Counted from the stretch's first letter, positions 51,475-60,724 are shown. The stretch is 64,000 nucleotides of DNA from Flexifilum sp963727545 (GCA_963727545.1 CAVSGS010000005.1:124001-188000); one strand, 5' to 3'. Numbers and translations: made by a program. Notes: generated by a model not told the origin, from the sequence alone.

Positions 51475-51529
51475 TGTTTGTGAACCTTTACTAGTTCGGG
51501 TTGTTGGGATTACCTATACAGGTTGGATC

Positions 51530-51559
51530 GTAGGGGGCGGGTTTGAAACCCGCCCCTAC
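51530..51559. repeat. GTAGGGGC palindrome, copy 9
   Basis: 30 bp: GTAGGGGGCGGGTTT facing GAAACCCGCCCCTAC. Lies between the ileS stop and its terminator. Confidence 0.9.
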
Positions 51560-51571
51560 CTTAGACCAACC

Positions 51572-54500
51572 CTATACCCGTTTGACTCCGACCGTCAGCG
51601 CCTCGCCATCGATCTCGAACTGCTCGCTGTGGAAGCCGTCGGCGGGTGCTTCCAGTTCGAGCGAGTCGCTCAGCGTTTCGCCGCTGATGTACTCGCTGAA
51701 CTGCTGGATCGCCTGCGTCAGCCGCTCGCCCGCCTGCACCTTGAGCGTGATGTGGTCTTCGACGTTGAAGTCGGCATCCTTGCGGAGCTGCTGTACGCGA
51801 CGCACGACTTCGCGCGCCATGCCCTCGCGGATCAAGTCTTCCGTCAGCGTCGTGTCGAGCGCGACCAAGTAGCCGCCGTCCTCGGCGATGGCGTAGCCTT
51901 CGGCGGCATCGCGCAGCACTTGCGTTTCTTCGGGCGTCGTCTCGAAATCCACGCCGTCGAGCGTCACGACGACGTTCTCGCCGCGCAGCAGCGTTTCCGC
52001 CCAGCGGCGCACGTCCGCCGGATCGCCTTCGCGCAGGGCTTTCTGCACGCGCGGGAAATCCTTGCCGAACTTGCGACCCAGCATACTCGGCAGCGGGTTG
52101 AGCTTGTAGCTGACCACCGCTCCGGCTTCGTCCAGCGACGTGACCGACTTCACGTTCAGTTCCGCGCCGATCAAGATCGGCAAAGCGGGCGACCGTCTCA
52201 GCTTCGTCAGCGCTGCGGACGGCGAAGCGCGCGCTCGCCAACGGCTGGCGGATGCCCAGTTTGACCGTCTCGCGGGCGGCGCGTCCGAGGCTGACCAAAT
52301 GCTCGACCAGCCGCATATCCTCGATCAGCTTGCGATCGATCAGCGCTGGATCGTATTCCGGGAAGAGGGCAAGATGCACGCTCTCCGGCGCGTTCTCGTC
52401 CTGCGCCGCGACCAGATTGCGATAGAGCATGTCGGCGACGAACGGCATCGTCGGCGCGATCAGCTTGGCGACGGTCGTCAGGCATTCATAGAGCGTCGCA
52501 TAAGCGCCCAACTTGTCGGCGTCGTCCCCACTTTTCCAGAAGCGACGGCGGCTCAGGCGCACGTACCAGTTGCTCAGCATCTCGACGAACGCCTGCACCG
52601 GACGGGTCGCGCCGGGGACGTCGTAGCTGTCGAAGGCTTCGCCCACCTGCTTGACCAGTTGATGCAGCTCCGCGATCACGAAGCGATCGAGTTGATCGCG
52701 CTCCGCGACCGGCGGCACGGCGTCAGTCGGTTTCCAGCCATCGAGGTTGGCGTACATGACGAAGAAGCTGTAGGTGTTCCACAATGTCAGCCACATCTTG
52801 CTGACGACTTCGCCGACCAAATCCATCGAGAAGCGGCGCGGTTCGCCGGGAGGACCGGACGTGTAGAGATACCAGCGGAAGGCGTCCGCTCCATGCGTAT
52901 TGAGCACATCCCAAGGATTGACGATGTTGCCCTTGCTCTTGGACATCTTCTGTCCGTTGCCGTCGAGGATCAAGCCGAGGCAGATCACATTCTTAAAGGC
53001 GACCTGCTCGAACAGCATCGTGCTGATCGCGTGGAGCGTGTAGAACCAGCCGCGCGTTTGATCGACCGCCTCGCAGATGTAGTCCGCCGGATACTGCTCC
53101 TCGAACTGTTGGTGATTGTGGGCAGGATAGCCCCACTGCGACAGCGGCATCGAGCCACTGTCGAACCACACGTCGATCACTTCGGGGACCCGGTGCATCG
53201 TCCCGCCCGATCCGTTCGGATTGGGGAAGGTGATTTCATCGACATAGGGGCGGTGCAGGTCGAGATTGGTCAAGTCTTGTCCGGTCAGTTCGCTCAGTTC
53301 GGCGACACTGCCGACGCAGATCATCTCGCCGGTTTGATCGTCCCGCCAGATCGGCAGCGGCGTGCCCCAGTAGCGCTCGCGCCCAATCGCCCAGTCCTTG
53401 AGGTCTGCCAGCCAGTTGCCGAACCGTCCGTCTTTGACGTGCTCCGGCACCCAGTTGATCGACTGGTTGAGTTCGCTCATCTTGTCGCGGTAGGACGACG
53501 CCCGCAAAAACCACAAATCGCGGGCGAAGTAGAGCAGCGGCGTGCCACAGCGCCAGCAGAACGGGTAGGTATGTTCGATGCGTCCGGCTTTGTAGAGCAA
53601 CCCCCGCTTGCGCAGGTCGCGCGTGATCTCCGGGTCGGCGTCCTTGACCCACATGCCGTGAAACTCGGTCACCGCGTCGATGAAGCGACCTTCGCTGTTG
53701 ATGGTCACCAACACCGGCAGATCGTTCGCCTGCGCGACGTTCATGTCGTCGACGCCGAACGCGGGCGCGATGTGGACGATCCCCGATCCGTCTTCGGTGC
53801 TGACGAAATCCCCGGCGATCACGTAGGCATACTTGCCCTCGACCGGCAGGAAGGTGTAGAGCGGGTTGTACGCCATACCGAGCAGGTCTTTGCCCTTATA
53901 GCGCTTGACGATCTTGTACTCGTCGGGATGGATCAGCGCCGATTTCATCAGGTCGGCGGCAAGGATCAGCTTTTCGGTCGTCTCGCCGTCGCCATCGGCA
54001 TCGTGAACCGGTCCTTCGACCTGCACGTAATCGATGTTCTCGCCGACCGCCAGCGCGACGTTCGCCGGAAGCGTCCACGGTGTCGTCGTCCAGACGAGGA
54101 AATAGACCCCCGGCTTGTCCTTGAGCGGGAAGCGGACGAAGACGCTGGGGTCTTGCACGTCCTCGTAACCGAGCGCGACTTCAGCGCTGCTCAGCGGCGT
54201 ACCGCAGCGCGGGCAGTACGGGACGACTTTCAAGCCCTTGTAGAGCAGTTCCTTTTCCCAGAACTGCTTGAGAATCCACCACTCGCTCTCGATATAGTCG
54301 TTGGTGAAGGTGACGTAGGGATTATCGAGATCGGTCCAGTAGGCGATGCGCTCGGTGAAGCGCTCCCAGTTGCCGATGTTGCGCAGCACGCTGTTGCGCG
54401 CCTTCTCGTTGAACGCTGCCACGCCATAATCCTCGATTTCGTGCTTGTGCTTGAAACCGAGTTCTTTCTCGATGGCGAGTTCAACCGGCAGCCCGTGCGT

Positions 54501-54758
54501 ATCCCAGCCGCCCTTACGCAGGGCGTAATAGCCGCGCATCGTCTTGTAACGGGGGAAGATGTCTTTGAAAGCGCGCGCCAGCACGTGATGCACGCCCGGA
54601 TCGCCGTTGACGGTTGGTGGTCCTTCATAGGTCACGTAACGCGGCGCACTCTCCCGCTCCTGCATCGAACGCTGAAAAATGCGGTTCATGCGCCAAAAAT
54701 CAAGCTGCTCCTGCTCCAGCTTGGGAATATCCACTTTCGGGTTGACTGCCTTAAACAT
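51572..54758 (-). CDS. ileS: Isoleucyl-tRNA synthetase, frameshifted near its C-terminus
   Basis: About 1062 residues when two frames are joined, right for the long IleS class. Signatures: GPPTVNGDPGVHHVLARAFK (HIGH region), the editing domain, QTRGWFYTLHAISTMLF, QKMSKSKGNIVNPWDVLN (KMSKS, about residue 605), and the anticodon-binding domain. The frame is lost near 52178: dropping one T turns VARFADLD into VARFADLIGAELNVKSV and continues to 51572. This is an essential single-copy enzyme, so the break is most likely a sequencing error. GGAGGG lies 5 bases before the ATG. A leader ORF with Ile codons lies just upstream. Confidence 0.92.
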
Positions 54759-54802
54759 CGCTGCCCTCCATAGGTCGCTGATTGTGGTCGTTGGCGTTCA
54801 GA

Positions 54803-54862
54803 CTAAAGGCGACGTATCGAGGGGGCAATCGACCGTGGTGTGGGCTTGCACCTCACCACCAC
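54803..54862 (-). promoter_or_regulatory. Candidate leader peptide ORF upstream of ileS
   Basis: A perfect AAGGAGG (54875 to 54869) is followed 6 bases later by GTG and a 19-codon frame reading VVVRCKPTPRSIAPSIRRL, then TAG. Two of its codons are Ile (ATT and the rarer ATA). The start lies in a hairpin (GTGGTG...CACCAC). The stop is 44 bases before the ileS ATG, with no T-run between, so control, if any, would be at ribosome access rather than termination. Confidence 0.4.
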
Positions 54863-55009
54863 TGTGCACCTCCTTAGGTCGGTAGTATGCGTAACGGAAA
54901 CCCAACTTATTATGGCTTAAAAAGGAGATTTTCGGTAGGGCTAACCCGGCAGGGGACAGGGTAATCGCATCAAAATGATCAAGCAGGTCAGAAACAGTCA
55001 AAGGGGTTT

Positions 55010-55037
55010 GTAGGGGCGCAGCGCGCTGCGCCCCTAC
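55010..55037. repeat. GTAGGGGC palindrome, copy 10
   Basis: Perfect 28-bp palindrome identical to 7229-7256. Lies upstream of ileS. Confidence 0.9.
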
Positions 55038-55152
55038 GCGGGAACTGCCTCTTGTGAACCGTGCCAACCTCGAAATCTAGCTTGATACAATCCCACTGCT
55101 GCACGGGAACCGATTTGTAGGCAGCGCGCGTCACCCTTCGAGACCCACTAGC

Positions 55153-55661
55153 CTACTGTGGTCCCGTGCCGATCCAGTAGACTTCGCGATGCAGTTCAAG
55201 CTGAGTTTCTGTGTCGGAGTTGCGGGTCACATGCGCCCACCACTGCATGTTGAAAATCGAGAAGGCGACTTTGCCGCCGCAGCGCGCCACCAGCGCGGTG
55301 TTGACTTGAAAGTCGCCGGTGGTCGTTTGGGCGTCGGCACACTGCAAGGGCATCAGTTGACAGTCACCGCCGTTCTGCACGATGGAGTTGACCACCTCGC
55401 AAGCATCGGTCGGCGAGGTGTATTTCCAGTCGTCAACGCCGTAAGCGACGCTGGTGTGCTCGATTTCGGTCATATTGGGTGGCAGCGGCGGCATGGGTGG
55501 CGCGATGACGGCGAACAAGACGCCGAGCACGTTCGTGCCGACGAACAGCGCCAGCCCCAGCACAGCGATCAAGAGCAGAATCAGGAGCGGCGACGGTCGT
55601 CGTGAAGCGTCAGCCTCGTCGGCACTCGCATCGACTCGGCGGTTGATTCCGGTTCGCTCAT
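55153..55661 (-). CDS. Single-span envelope protein, probably frameshifted near its start
   Basis: The clear part is 139 residues from 55572: a membrane helix (VLGLALFVGTNVLGVLFAVI), a Pro-rich hinge (PPMPPLPPNM) and an extracytoplasmic domain with four Cys (TDACEVVNSIVQNGGDCQLM, PLQCADAQ, VARCGGKVAF). The helix is cut by starting there. An ATG at 55661 overlaps the upstream stop (ATGA) and reads MSEPESTAES. A one-base shift in 55600-55640 would join it to VDASADEADASRRPSPLLIL and give a full N-terminus. No family is known to me. It is the last gene of the TPR operon. Confidence 0.6.
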
Positions 55662-56155
55662 CCCTGCCACTGCTGCTCGTATTTGATCACGGTCATGCCT
55701 GCCGAATTCAAGAAGGCATCATCGCTCGGCTGCCCCGGCGAGATCACCACACGGGTATACTGAGTCGTGCGAATCCCGGAGCTATCGAACATGCAGATGA
55801 ACTGATAAGGCACGATGTTTGGATCGGTCCCTGAGCCGGCATTTTCACCGGTCGCGGGCAAGCGCACGCAGCCTTGATCGCGATTACCGTAGAATTCTTC
55901 GAGTTTCTGCTGATAATACGCGGCGACCGCTTCCGGCAAATCCGTCGAGCGGTAGAACATATTGCGCGACGTCGCCCGGTCATCACTCTTGCCCCAATAC
56001 TGCGCATTCGGATACAAGGTGATGTCCAACGGCGATTGCTTCGCCGCCTGATCGGTCAGGTAGGTCACCCCAGCTGCCCCGATCAGCAGTACCCCCAAAA
56101 TTCCGGCAAAGATGCCAATGCGAATGACAGATATCTGCCCTTTGCGGTTAAACAT
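55658..56155 (-). CDS. Single-span envelope protein of unknown function
   Basis: 165 residues. A basic start is followed by a membrane helix (about 10-32, VIRIGIFAGILGVLLIGAAG). The external domain has SPLDITLYPNAQYWGKSDDR, STDLPEAVAAYYQQKLEEFY and two Cys (GCVRL, FICMF) that may pair. The Tyr-rich segment about polymer-like DLPEAVAAYYQQKL resembles small secreted lipoprotein-type domains, but I do not recognise it. It lies 4 bases after the first TPR gene and overlaps the next gene by 4 bases, so it belongs to a tight operon. Confidence 0.7.
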   Translation of the reverse strand: MFNRKGQISVIRIGIFAGILGVLLIGAAGVTYLTDQAAKQSPLDITLYPNAQYWGKSDDRATSRNMFYRSTDLPEAVAAYYQQKLEEFYGNRDQGCVRLPATGENAGSGTDPNIVPYQFICMFDSSGIRTTQYTRVVISPGQPSDDAFLNSAGMTVIKYEQQWQG

Positions 56156-56159
56156 GCCT

Positions 56160-56939
56160 TCACGTCCCCTGATTCAGCATTGCGCGGACATCACGCGCCA
56201 ACGCCACCCCATAAGCCGTGTGGCGAAAACGCTCAGCCGCCGCTTCCCAATAAGGCAGTCCAGCCTGCACCAGTTCCGCCGAGGGTAGCTCACCCGCGCC
56301 GAGTTGGTGCAGTAAATAAGCGATCATTAACGCCCGCTGCGGTTCATCGGTTGGGGCTGTCTCCAGCACGGCGACCGCTTCTTCAGGCAGGTTCAAACGA
56401 TAAAGCGCTTCGCCGAGGTCAGCCCGCACGACCGGCGGCGCGTTCAGTTCCAGTGCGCGGCGAATAGCGACAACCGCTTCAGCGTAACGTCCCCCTGAAA
56501 GCAGTGTACGCCCAAAACCATACGCGGGGAAATAATGATTGGGGGCTTTGTCAACGGCTTCTGACAAAACTTGCTCGCTCGCGTCGAGCTGTCCAAGCTG
56601 GCGGTACGTATTTCCTAGCAGCGTCAGCGCGCGGGCATCGGCTTTCGGGCGAACGGATTCGAGTAGGTCGCGGGCAGCCGCAAACTCGCCGTCGAGGTAG
56701 AGCCGCTGCGCGCGTGTGAATGCCGACACCATCCCCCGGTTGCCCCACAGCACGCTGATCTCGATGATGATCAGCAGCAAGATGAGGCTGATCAAGATGA
56801 TCGACCGCTGTTCCGGCGGCGCAGCGATCAGCAGAACCAGCGCGACCAGCACCAGAATCACACCTAAGCCGAAGGCGATCCGCGTCAGGCGATCCCAGCG
56901 CGTGATGTCAGTCCGCAGCCGCCGGATCAGCCAGATCAA
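56160..56939 (-). CDS. Membrane-anchored TPR protein A
   Basis: 259 residues. Two adjacent membrane helices (about 22-42 and 46-66) with a very short external turn leave the rest in the cytoplasm. The remainder is TPR repeats: MVSAFTRAQRLYLDGEFAAA, ALTLLGNTYRQLGQLDASEQ, AYGFGRTLLSGGRYAEAVVA and LGEALYRLNLPEEAVAVLET. The start overlaps the stop of TPR protein B by 4 bases. TPR domains scaffold protein complexes; no enzymatic motif is present. Confidence 0.8.
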   Translation of the reverse strand: MIWLIRRLRTDITRWDRLTRIAFGLGVILVLVALVLLIAAPPEQRSIILISLILLLIIIEISVLWGNRGMVSAFTRAQRLYLDGEFAAARDLLESVRPKADARALTLLGNTYRQLGQLDASEQVLSEAVDKAPNHYFPAYGFGRTLLSGGRYAEAVVAIRRALELNAPPVVRADLGEALYRLNLPEEAVAVLETAPTDEPQRALMIAYLLHQLGAGELPSAELVQAGLPYWEAAAERFRHTAYGVALARDVRAMLNQGT

Positions 56940-57808
56940 CCGAGATTCCCCGCGTCGGCATCGGCGAGCGCCTGCTCAATCGCGGCGATCTCATAGCGCA
57001 GCGCTTGACCGTAAGCCGTGCCTTCGAGTGCTTTCAAGCCCGCTTTCCACGTCGTCAGTCCGCTGCGTGCGCTCATCATCTTGGCGGCGGCGCGGACGGC
57101 TTGCTTGGCTTCCCCGGCAGCTTGATAAGCGTTGGCGAGGTGATAGTAGACGCGCACGCCATACGACGCGGGCATGGCGTGCTGTGCCGCCCGCTCGAAT
57201 GACTGCTGCGCCGCATCCAATTCGCCGGCGAAGCGCTGCGTGAAGCCGAGTTCCGCCCAGATCACCGGCTGATCGGGGTCGAGCTTCGAGGCTTCGATCA
57301 GCGTTTGCGCGGCTTCGTCATAGGCGGCTTGCAAGCGATACCCGTTCGCCAGTGTGATGTAAGCAGCCGGTTCGTCCGGGTACAACTGCACAGCGCGGTC
57401 GGCGGTCGCCTGCGCTTTCGCCAACTGACCGGTATACGCATAGGCACTGGTCAGCAGCATCAGCACCTCAGAGGTTTCTTTGCCTTCACGGATGGAGCGT
57501 TCGAGCAGCGGGATCGCTTCGCGGAAGCGAAACGCTTCGATCAGGCGGTAGGCTTCACCATAGCCGGAACCCTGCGCGCGCGTCTGCCGTGCCAACATCA
57601 CCCCGACCAGCGTAAACCAGAACAGGAACATCAACGCCGCGAGGCACAGCCCGCCCAACGCCAGCAGCACGAACGGCGAGAGTTCCGGCGCGTCGCTGGG
57701 GATGTGAAACGCCTGCATCACCACCGCAACCATGAACATCAACACGCCGATCACCGCCAGCACGAAAGTGGTGTACAGCGCGATCAACCAGAGGCGGTGG
57801 CGTTCCAT
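56936..57808 (-). CDS. Membrane-anchored TPR protein B
   Basis: 290 residues. Two membrane helices (about 8-33 and 45-70) with a short external loop, then cytoplasmic TPR repeats from about residue 85: YRLIEAFRFREAIPLLERSI, LLTSAYAYTGQLAKAQATAD, AYITLANGYRLQAAYDEAAQ and WAELGFTQRFAGELDAAQQS. It begins 8 bases after TPR protein C ends. The three TPR proteins share layout but little sequence. Confidence 0.8.
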   Translation of the reverse strand: MERHRLWLIALYTTFVLAVIGVLMFMVAVVMQAFHIPSDAPELSPFVLLALGGLCLAALMFLFWFTLVGVMLARQTRAQGSGYGEAYRLIEAFRFREAIPLLERSIREGKETSEVLMLLTSAYAYTGQLAKAQATADRAVQLYPDEPAAYITLANGYRLQAAYDEAAQTLIEASKLDPDQPVIWAELGFTQRFAGELDAAQQSFERAAQHAMPASYGVRVYYHLANAYQAAGEAKQAVRAAAKMMSARSGLTTWKAGLKALEGTAYGQALRYEIAAIEQALADADAGNLG

Positions 57809-57816
57809 CAGTGAGC

Positions 57817-58831
57817 CTATTCCGGCGTCTGGGCAAGCGACATCACATCGCCCTTGCTGCGCACGAGTTCAGCCGCCGCTGCCACGTCCTCGCCGAGCAC
57901 CGCGCGCAGCGTCTCGGCTTGGTCGCTTTCGAGGATTTTCTGCCATTCTTCCAGACCGTTTTTGTGCTTGCGAGATCTGCTTGAGGGCTTCGCCTGCCGC
58001 CGCCTCGTTGCCGAGTCGCGCATTCGCCCGCGCGATGTAGAGATACATCAGCAGGCGATGACGGGCATCCGGCACTTTGAGCGCCAGCGCGTGTTCCAAA
58101 TGCTCGATTACATCGGAGGAGCGTTCCAGCCGATCCTCGATCATGCCGAGGTTGTAATAAGCGACCCACTCGTCCGGCGCGAGTTCGGCGGCGCGCTGTG
58201 CCGCCTCCAGCGCAGGATCGTAATCGCCGGACTGCAGATAGACTTCTGCCAGCCCGTTGTAAGCGACCGCCGATTTGGGGTCGAGTTCGGTCATGCGTTG
58301 GTAGTCTTTACGGGCTTTGTCGAGCTTGCCCCACAAGCGGAGCAGCTCAGCGCGGAAGCGGTAGTGATTGGGGTCACGCGGCTCGGACTTGATCAGGATG
58401 TCCATTGTTTTGACGGCTTCGGCGTACTCGCTCTTACGCAAGTGCTTGACCGCCTTCTGATATTCCATCGGTGCGCGGGCGCGAAACAGAAACGTCCCCG
58501 CGACGATCCAGCCCGCCGCCGCGCCGACCAACGCCAGCGCGAACTGCGGCAGCACGGTCAGGGCGAGGACGATCGCGCCGACCGCCGGGAGCAGAATGCC
58601 GACCCAGCGTCCCCGCTCGCCTTCATCCATCCGCCCGCCGATCAGGATCGCCGAGCCAACCACCGCGATCAGCACCAGACCGGTCTGCACCGGGATCACC
58701 CAATCGCCCACGAAGGCGTTGAGGATCAGACTAATCAGCCCGGTCCCCGCGATCAGCAAAAAGAGCGCGCGCAGCCGCGCCGGACCGAGAAACAGCGCGA
58801 AACGATCGAACGCGCGCGAAAGTGTCTTCAT
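57817..58831 (-). CDS. Membrane-anchored TPR protein C, frameshifted near its end
   Basis: Four membrane helices (within residues 20-125) precede TPR repeats (YQKAVKHLRKSEYAEAVKTM, RFRAELLRLWGKLDKARKDY, AYNGLAEVYLQSGDYDPALE, YYNLGMIEDRLERSSDVIEH). The frame breaks at an A5 run (57960-57964). Restoring one A joins EALKQISQAQK to NGLEEWQKILESDQAETLRA and ends at 57817, giving about 338 residues. The ATG overlaps the AlaX stop (ATGA). The homopolymer position points to a sequencing indel. Confidence 0.8.
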
Positions 58832-59544
58832 GCATCCTCTATTTCGACATACAAGCGTTTGTTGATGCCGCCCTTGCTCTTGTAATCGGTGATGCGCAGG
58901 TGCCCAACCTCGCGCGTGTTGCCGACGTGCGTACCACCATCGGCTTGCAGGTCCAGCCCGACGATCTCCAGCGTGCGAACTTCGGCGATCCCTTCCGGCA
59001 GCAGGTTGATCTTGGTGCGGATCAAGTCAGGGATAGCGAAGGCTTCTTCGCGCGGCAGGATGCGGACGACCGTCTCGCGGGCGGCGGCGACTTCGACGTT
59101 GATCTTTGCCTCGATTTCGGCGACCAGTTCTTTTTGCAGATGCTCGAACTCGAAATCCATCCGCCCCTTGAGCGGCTCCATGTTGCCGCCGGTGACCTGC
59201 GCGCCGTAGTCGCGCCAGACGGTGCCGCAGAGGATGTGCATCGCCGTGTGCGTCCGCATCAACTTATAACGACGCTCCCAGTCGAGGACGCCGTGCACCG
59301 GCGTGCCGATAGCGGGCAAGTCCGTGTCCGCCGCGATCACGTGGACGTTGCCGCGCTCGACCTTCGCCAGCGGGTAAACCACATCGCCGACGCGGAGTTC
59401 GCCGAAGTCGGCGGGCTGTCCGCCGCCACCGGGATAGAACGCCGTGCGGTCGAGCAGGACGCCGTGCTTCTCCTCGTCGTGCCCGGTGACGACGGCGTCG
59501 AATTCTTTGATATAGGCATCAGTCTGGTAAAGGAGTTCGGTCAT
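58828..59544 (-). CDS. alaX: AlaX-type alanyl-tRNA editing hydrolase
   Basis: 238 residues from ATG 59544, with AGG upstream. The editing fold shows RTAFYPGGGGQPADFGEL, THTAMHILCGTVWRDYG (two His zinc ligands) and DLQADGGTHVGNTREVGHLR. Where many AlaX proteins have a zinc-binding Cys before GGTH, this one has Asp. AlaX hydrolyses Ser- or Gly-tRNA(Ala) in trans. It lacks the C-terminal domains of full alanyl-tRNA synthetase. It heads the TPR operon by overlap with TPR protein C. Confidence 0.9.
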   Translation of the reverse strand: MTELLYQTDAYIKEFDAVVTGHDEEKHGVLLDRTAFYPGGGGQPADFGELRVGDVVYPLAKVERGNVHVIAADTDLPAIGTPVHGVLDWERRYKLMRTHTAMHILCGTVWRDYGAQVTGGNMEPLKGRMDFEFEHLQKELVAEIEAKINVEVAAARETVVRILPREEAFAIPDLIRTKINLLPEGIAEVRTLEIVGLDLQADGGTHVGNTREVGHLRITDYKSKGGINKRLYVEIEDA

Positions 59545-59635
59545 GAGATGTACCTTATCATTGTTCGCAGGATTAGGCAGCGAAGGCTGCACCGTGCCCT
59601 GTTCCTGCAGCATCATTGATTATCGAGGGCGCAAC

Positions 59636-59664
59636 GTACGGGGCGTTATATATAACGCCCCTAC
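59636..59664. repeat. GTAGGGGC palindrome, copy 11
   Basis: 29 bp with one mismatch in the left arm (GTACGGGGC), right arm GCCCCTAC, AT-rich core GTTATATATAAC. Lies between the alaX and acetyltransferase genes. Confidence 0.85.
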
Positions 59665-59684
59665 AACGGAGAGGTGTCGAGGTT

Positions 59685-60168
59685 CTATTCAATTTCGCTG
59701 CGCATCCGCAGCATGACTTCGTGCCCGCCGAGGCTGCGCCAGAAAGCGATACTCTCCTGATTGCGCGCCGCGACGTGCCACTCGTAGTAATGCAAGCCGC
59801 GCTGCGCCGAACCACGCGACCAGCGACTCGACCAGCGCCCGCCCGACTCCCTGCCGCCGGTACGCCTGATCGACGAAGATGTCCGCCAAAAAGCCGCTGG
59901 CTTCCTGCTGGAACATCGCCGGGGCGAGATCGACCACCACGCCGAGTACGTAGCCGACGATCTCGCCGTCGGCATCGGCGACCAAGACCCGCGTCATCGG
60001 GTCGTCGAGGCGGTCGAGCAGCTGCCGCGCATAGCGTCGCGCACCCTGCGGCGCTGCCGGTGGCAGGTCGGTGTCAAGCTGGCGATGGTATTCGACCAAG
60101 CTCTCCCACAGCCGCGCTACCGCGTCGAGGTCTTCCCGCCTTGCCGGACGCACGTTCACTTCAGCCAC
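59685..60168 (-). CDS. GNAT acetyltransferase, frameshifted
   Basis: Start GTG 60168 with GGAG 6 bases upstream. The first frame gives VNVRPARREDLDAVARLWES, VADADGEIVGYVLGVVVDLA and ADIFVDQAYRRQGVGRALVE, the acetyl-CoA loop. Near 59810 the frame changes: one base less joins VAWFGA to QRGLHYYEWHVAARNQESIA and FWRSLGGHEVMLRMRSEIE, the normal GNAT ending. Full length is about 160 residues. The substrate is unknown. It overlaps the upstream acetyltransferase gene by 13 bases. Confidence 0.82.
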
Positions 60169-60623
60169 AAAATCTCCACCCACTCTCCTGCGCCTAGCGA
60201 CCGCCAAAACGCCTGTCCTACCGCATCGTTACGCGGCGTCCAGACGGCGACTCGCTCGACGCCCCGTGTTTTGAACCACGATCGCAGCGCCTCGACCAGC
60301 GCTCGACCGACGCCAGCGTGATAGCCGTGCGCGTCGAGCGCGATCTCGCCGATCAGCCCGATCTGTGCCGGAGCCATCCCCGGCAGCGGATAGATACTCC
60401 CGGCGACGTAACCGACCAGCGCGCCGTCATGCTCGGCGGCGAACAGCGCGAACTGCGGATCGCTCAGCCGGGCTTCAGTGCTCGCCGTCCACGCCGCACG
60501 CGCATCCGGCGCGGGCTGGACGTGCCGCTCCGCCGGCGTCAAAGATTGCAAAATCGCCTTCTCATGCCAGAGCAAAGCGAGGGCGGAAAGATCGGTTCGA
60601 GTCGCGGCACGTATGGTCAACAT
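60156..60623 (-). CDS. GNAT acetyltransferase
   Basis: 155 residues from ATG 60623 (a GTG lies six codons upstream). Family layout: LTIRAATRTDLSALALLWHE, FALFAAEHDGALVGYVAGSI, IGEIALDAHGYHAGVGRALV (acetyl-CoA loop, with Gly-Tyr-His-Ala-Gly-Val-Gly) and AVGQAFWRSLGAGEWVEILW. It is similar in layout to the downstream acetyltransferase, so the two may be old duplicates. Target unknown. Confidence 0.85.
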   Translation of the reverse strand: MLTIRAATRTDLSALALLWHEKAILQSLTPAERHVQPAPDARAAWTASTEARLSDPQFALFAAEHDGALVGYVAGSIYPLPGMAPAQIGLIGEIALDAHGYHAGVGRALVEALRSWFKTRGVERVAVWTPRNDAVGQAFWRSLGAGEWVEILWLK

Positions 60624-60724
60624 TGCGGCAAAGGATAGCACCGCCCTACCGTCAAATCAAGCATTGTGCTGCATAATAGAAGACAGCGGAAAGACAAAAG
60701 ATTTAGCGCAAAGCCAAGGAGGGT

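Larger units (their letters stand above)
54759..55152. other. ileS upstream region
   Basis: 394 bases between ileS and the next minus-strand gene. They hold the candidate leader ORF (54803-54862), a CATAAT box on the minus strand around 54915, the palindrome at 55010-55037, and otherwise no gene that I can support. I looked for T-box landmarks and did not find the conserved T-box sequence. Confidence 0.5.

Noticed and set aside
52140..54773. Long open frame of 877 codons on the plus strand
   Set aside because: It runs antisense through ileS. Its translation is low in recognisable motifs and it exists because of GC-rich codon bias opposite a real gene.
54798..55067. 89-codon frame on the minus strand upstream of ileS
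   Set aside because: It reads through the GTAGGGGC palindrome and has no domain, ribosome site or sensible composition. The shorter leader ORF in another frame has a far better start.
54759..55152. T-box riboswitch upstream of ileS
   Set aside because: The spacing and hairpins invite it, but I could not find the conserved T-box antiterminator sequence (TGGNACCGCG) or a convincing specifier stem, so only the leader ORF is reported.
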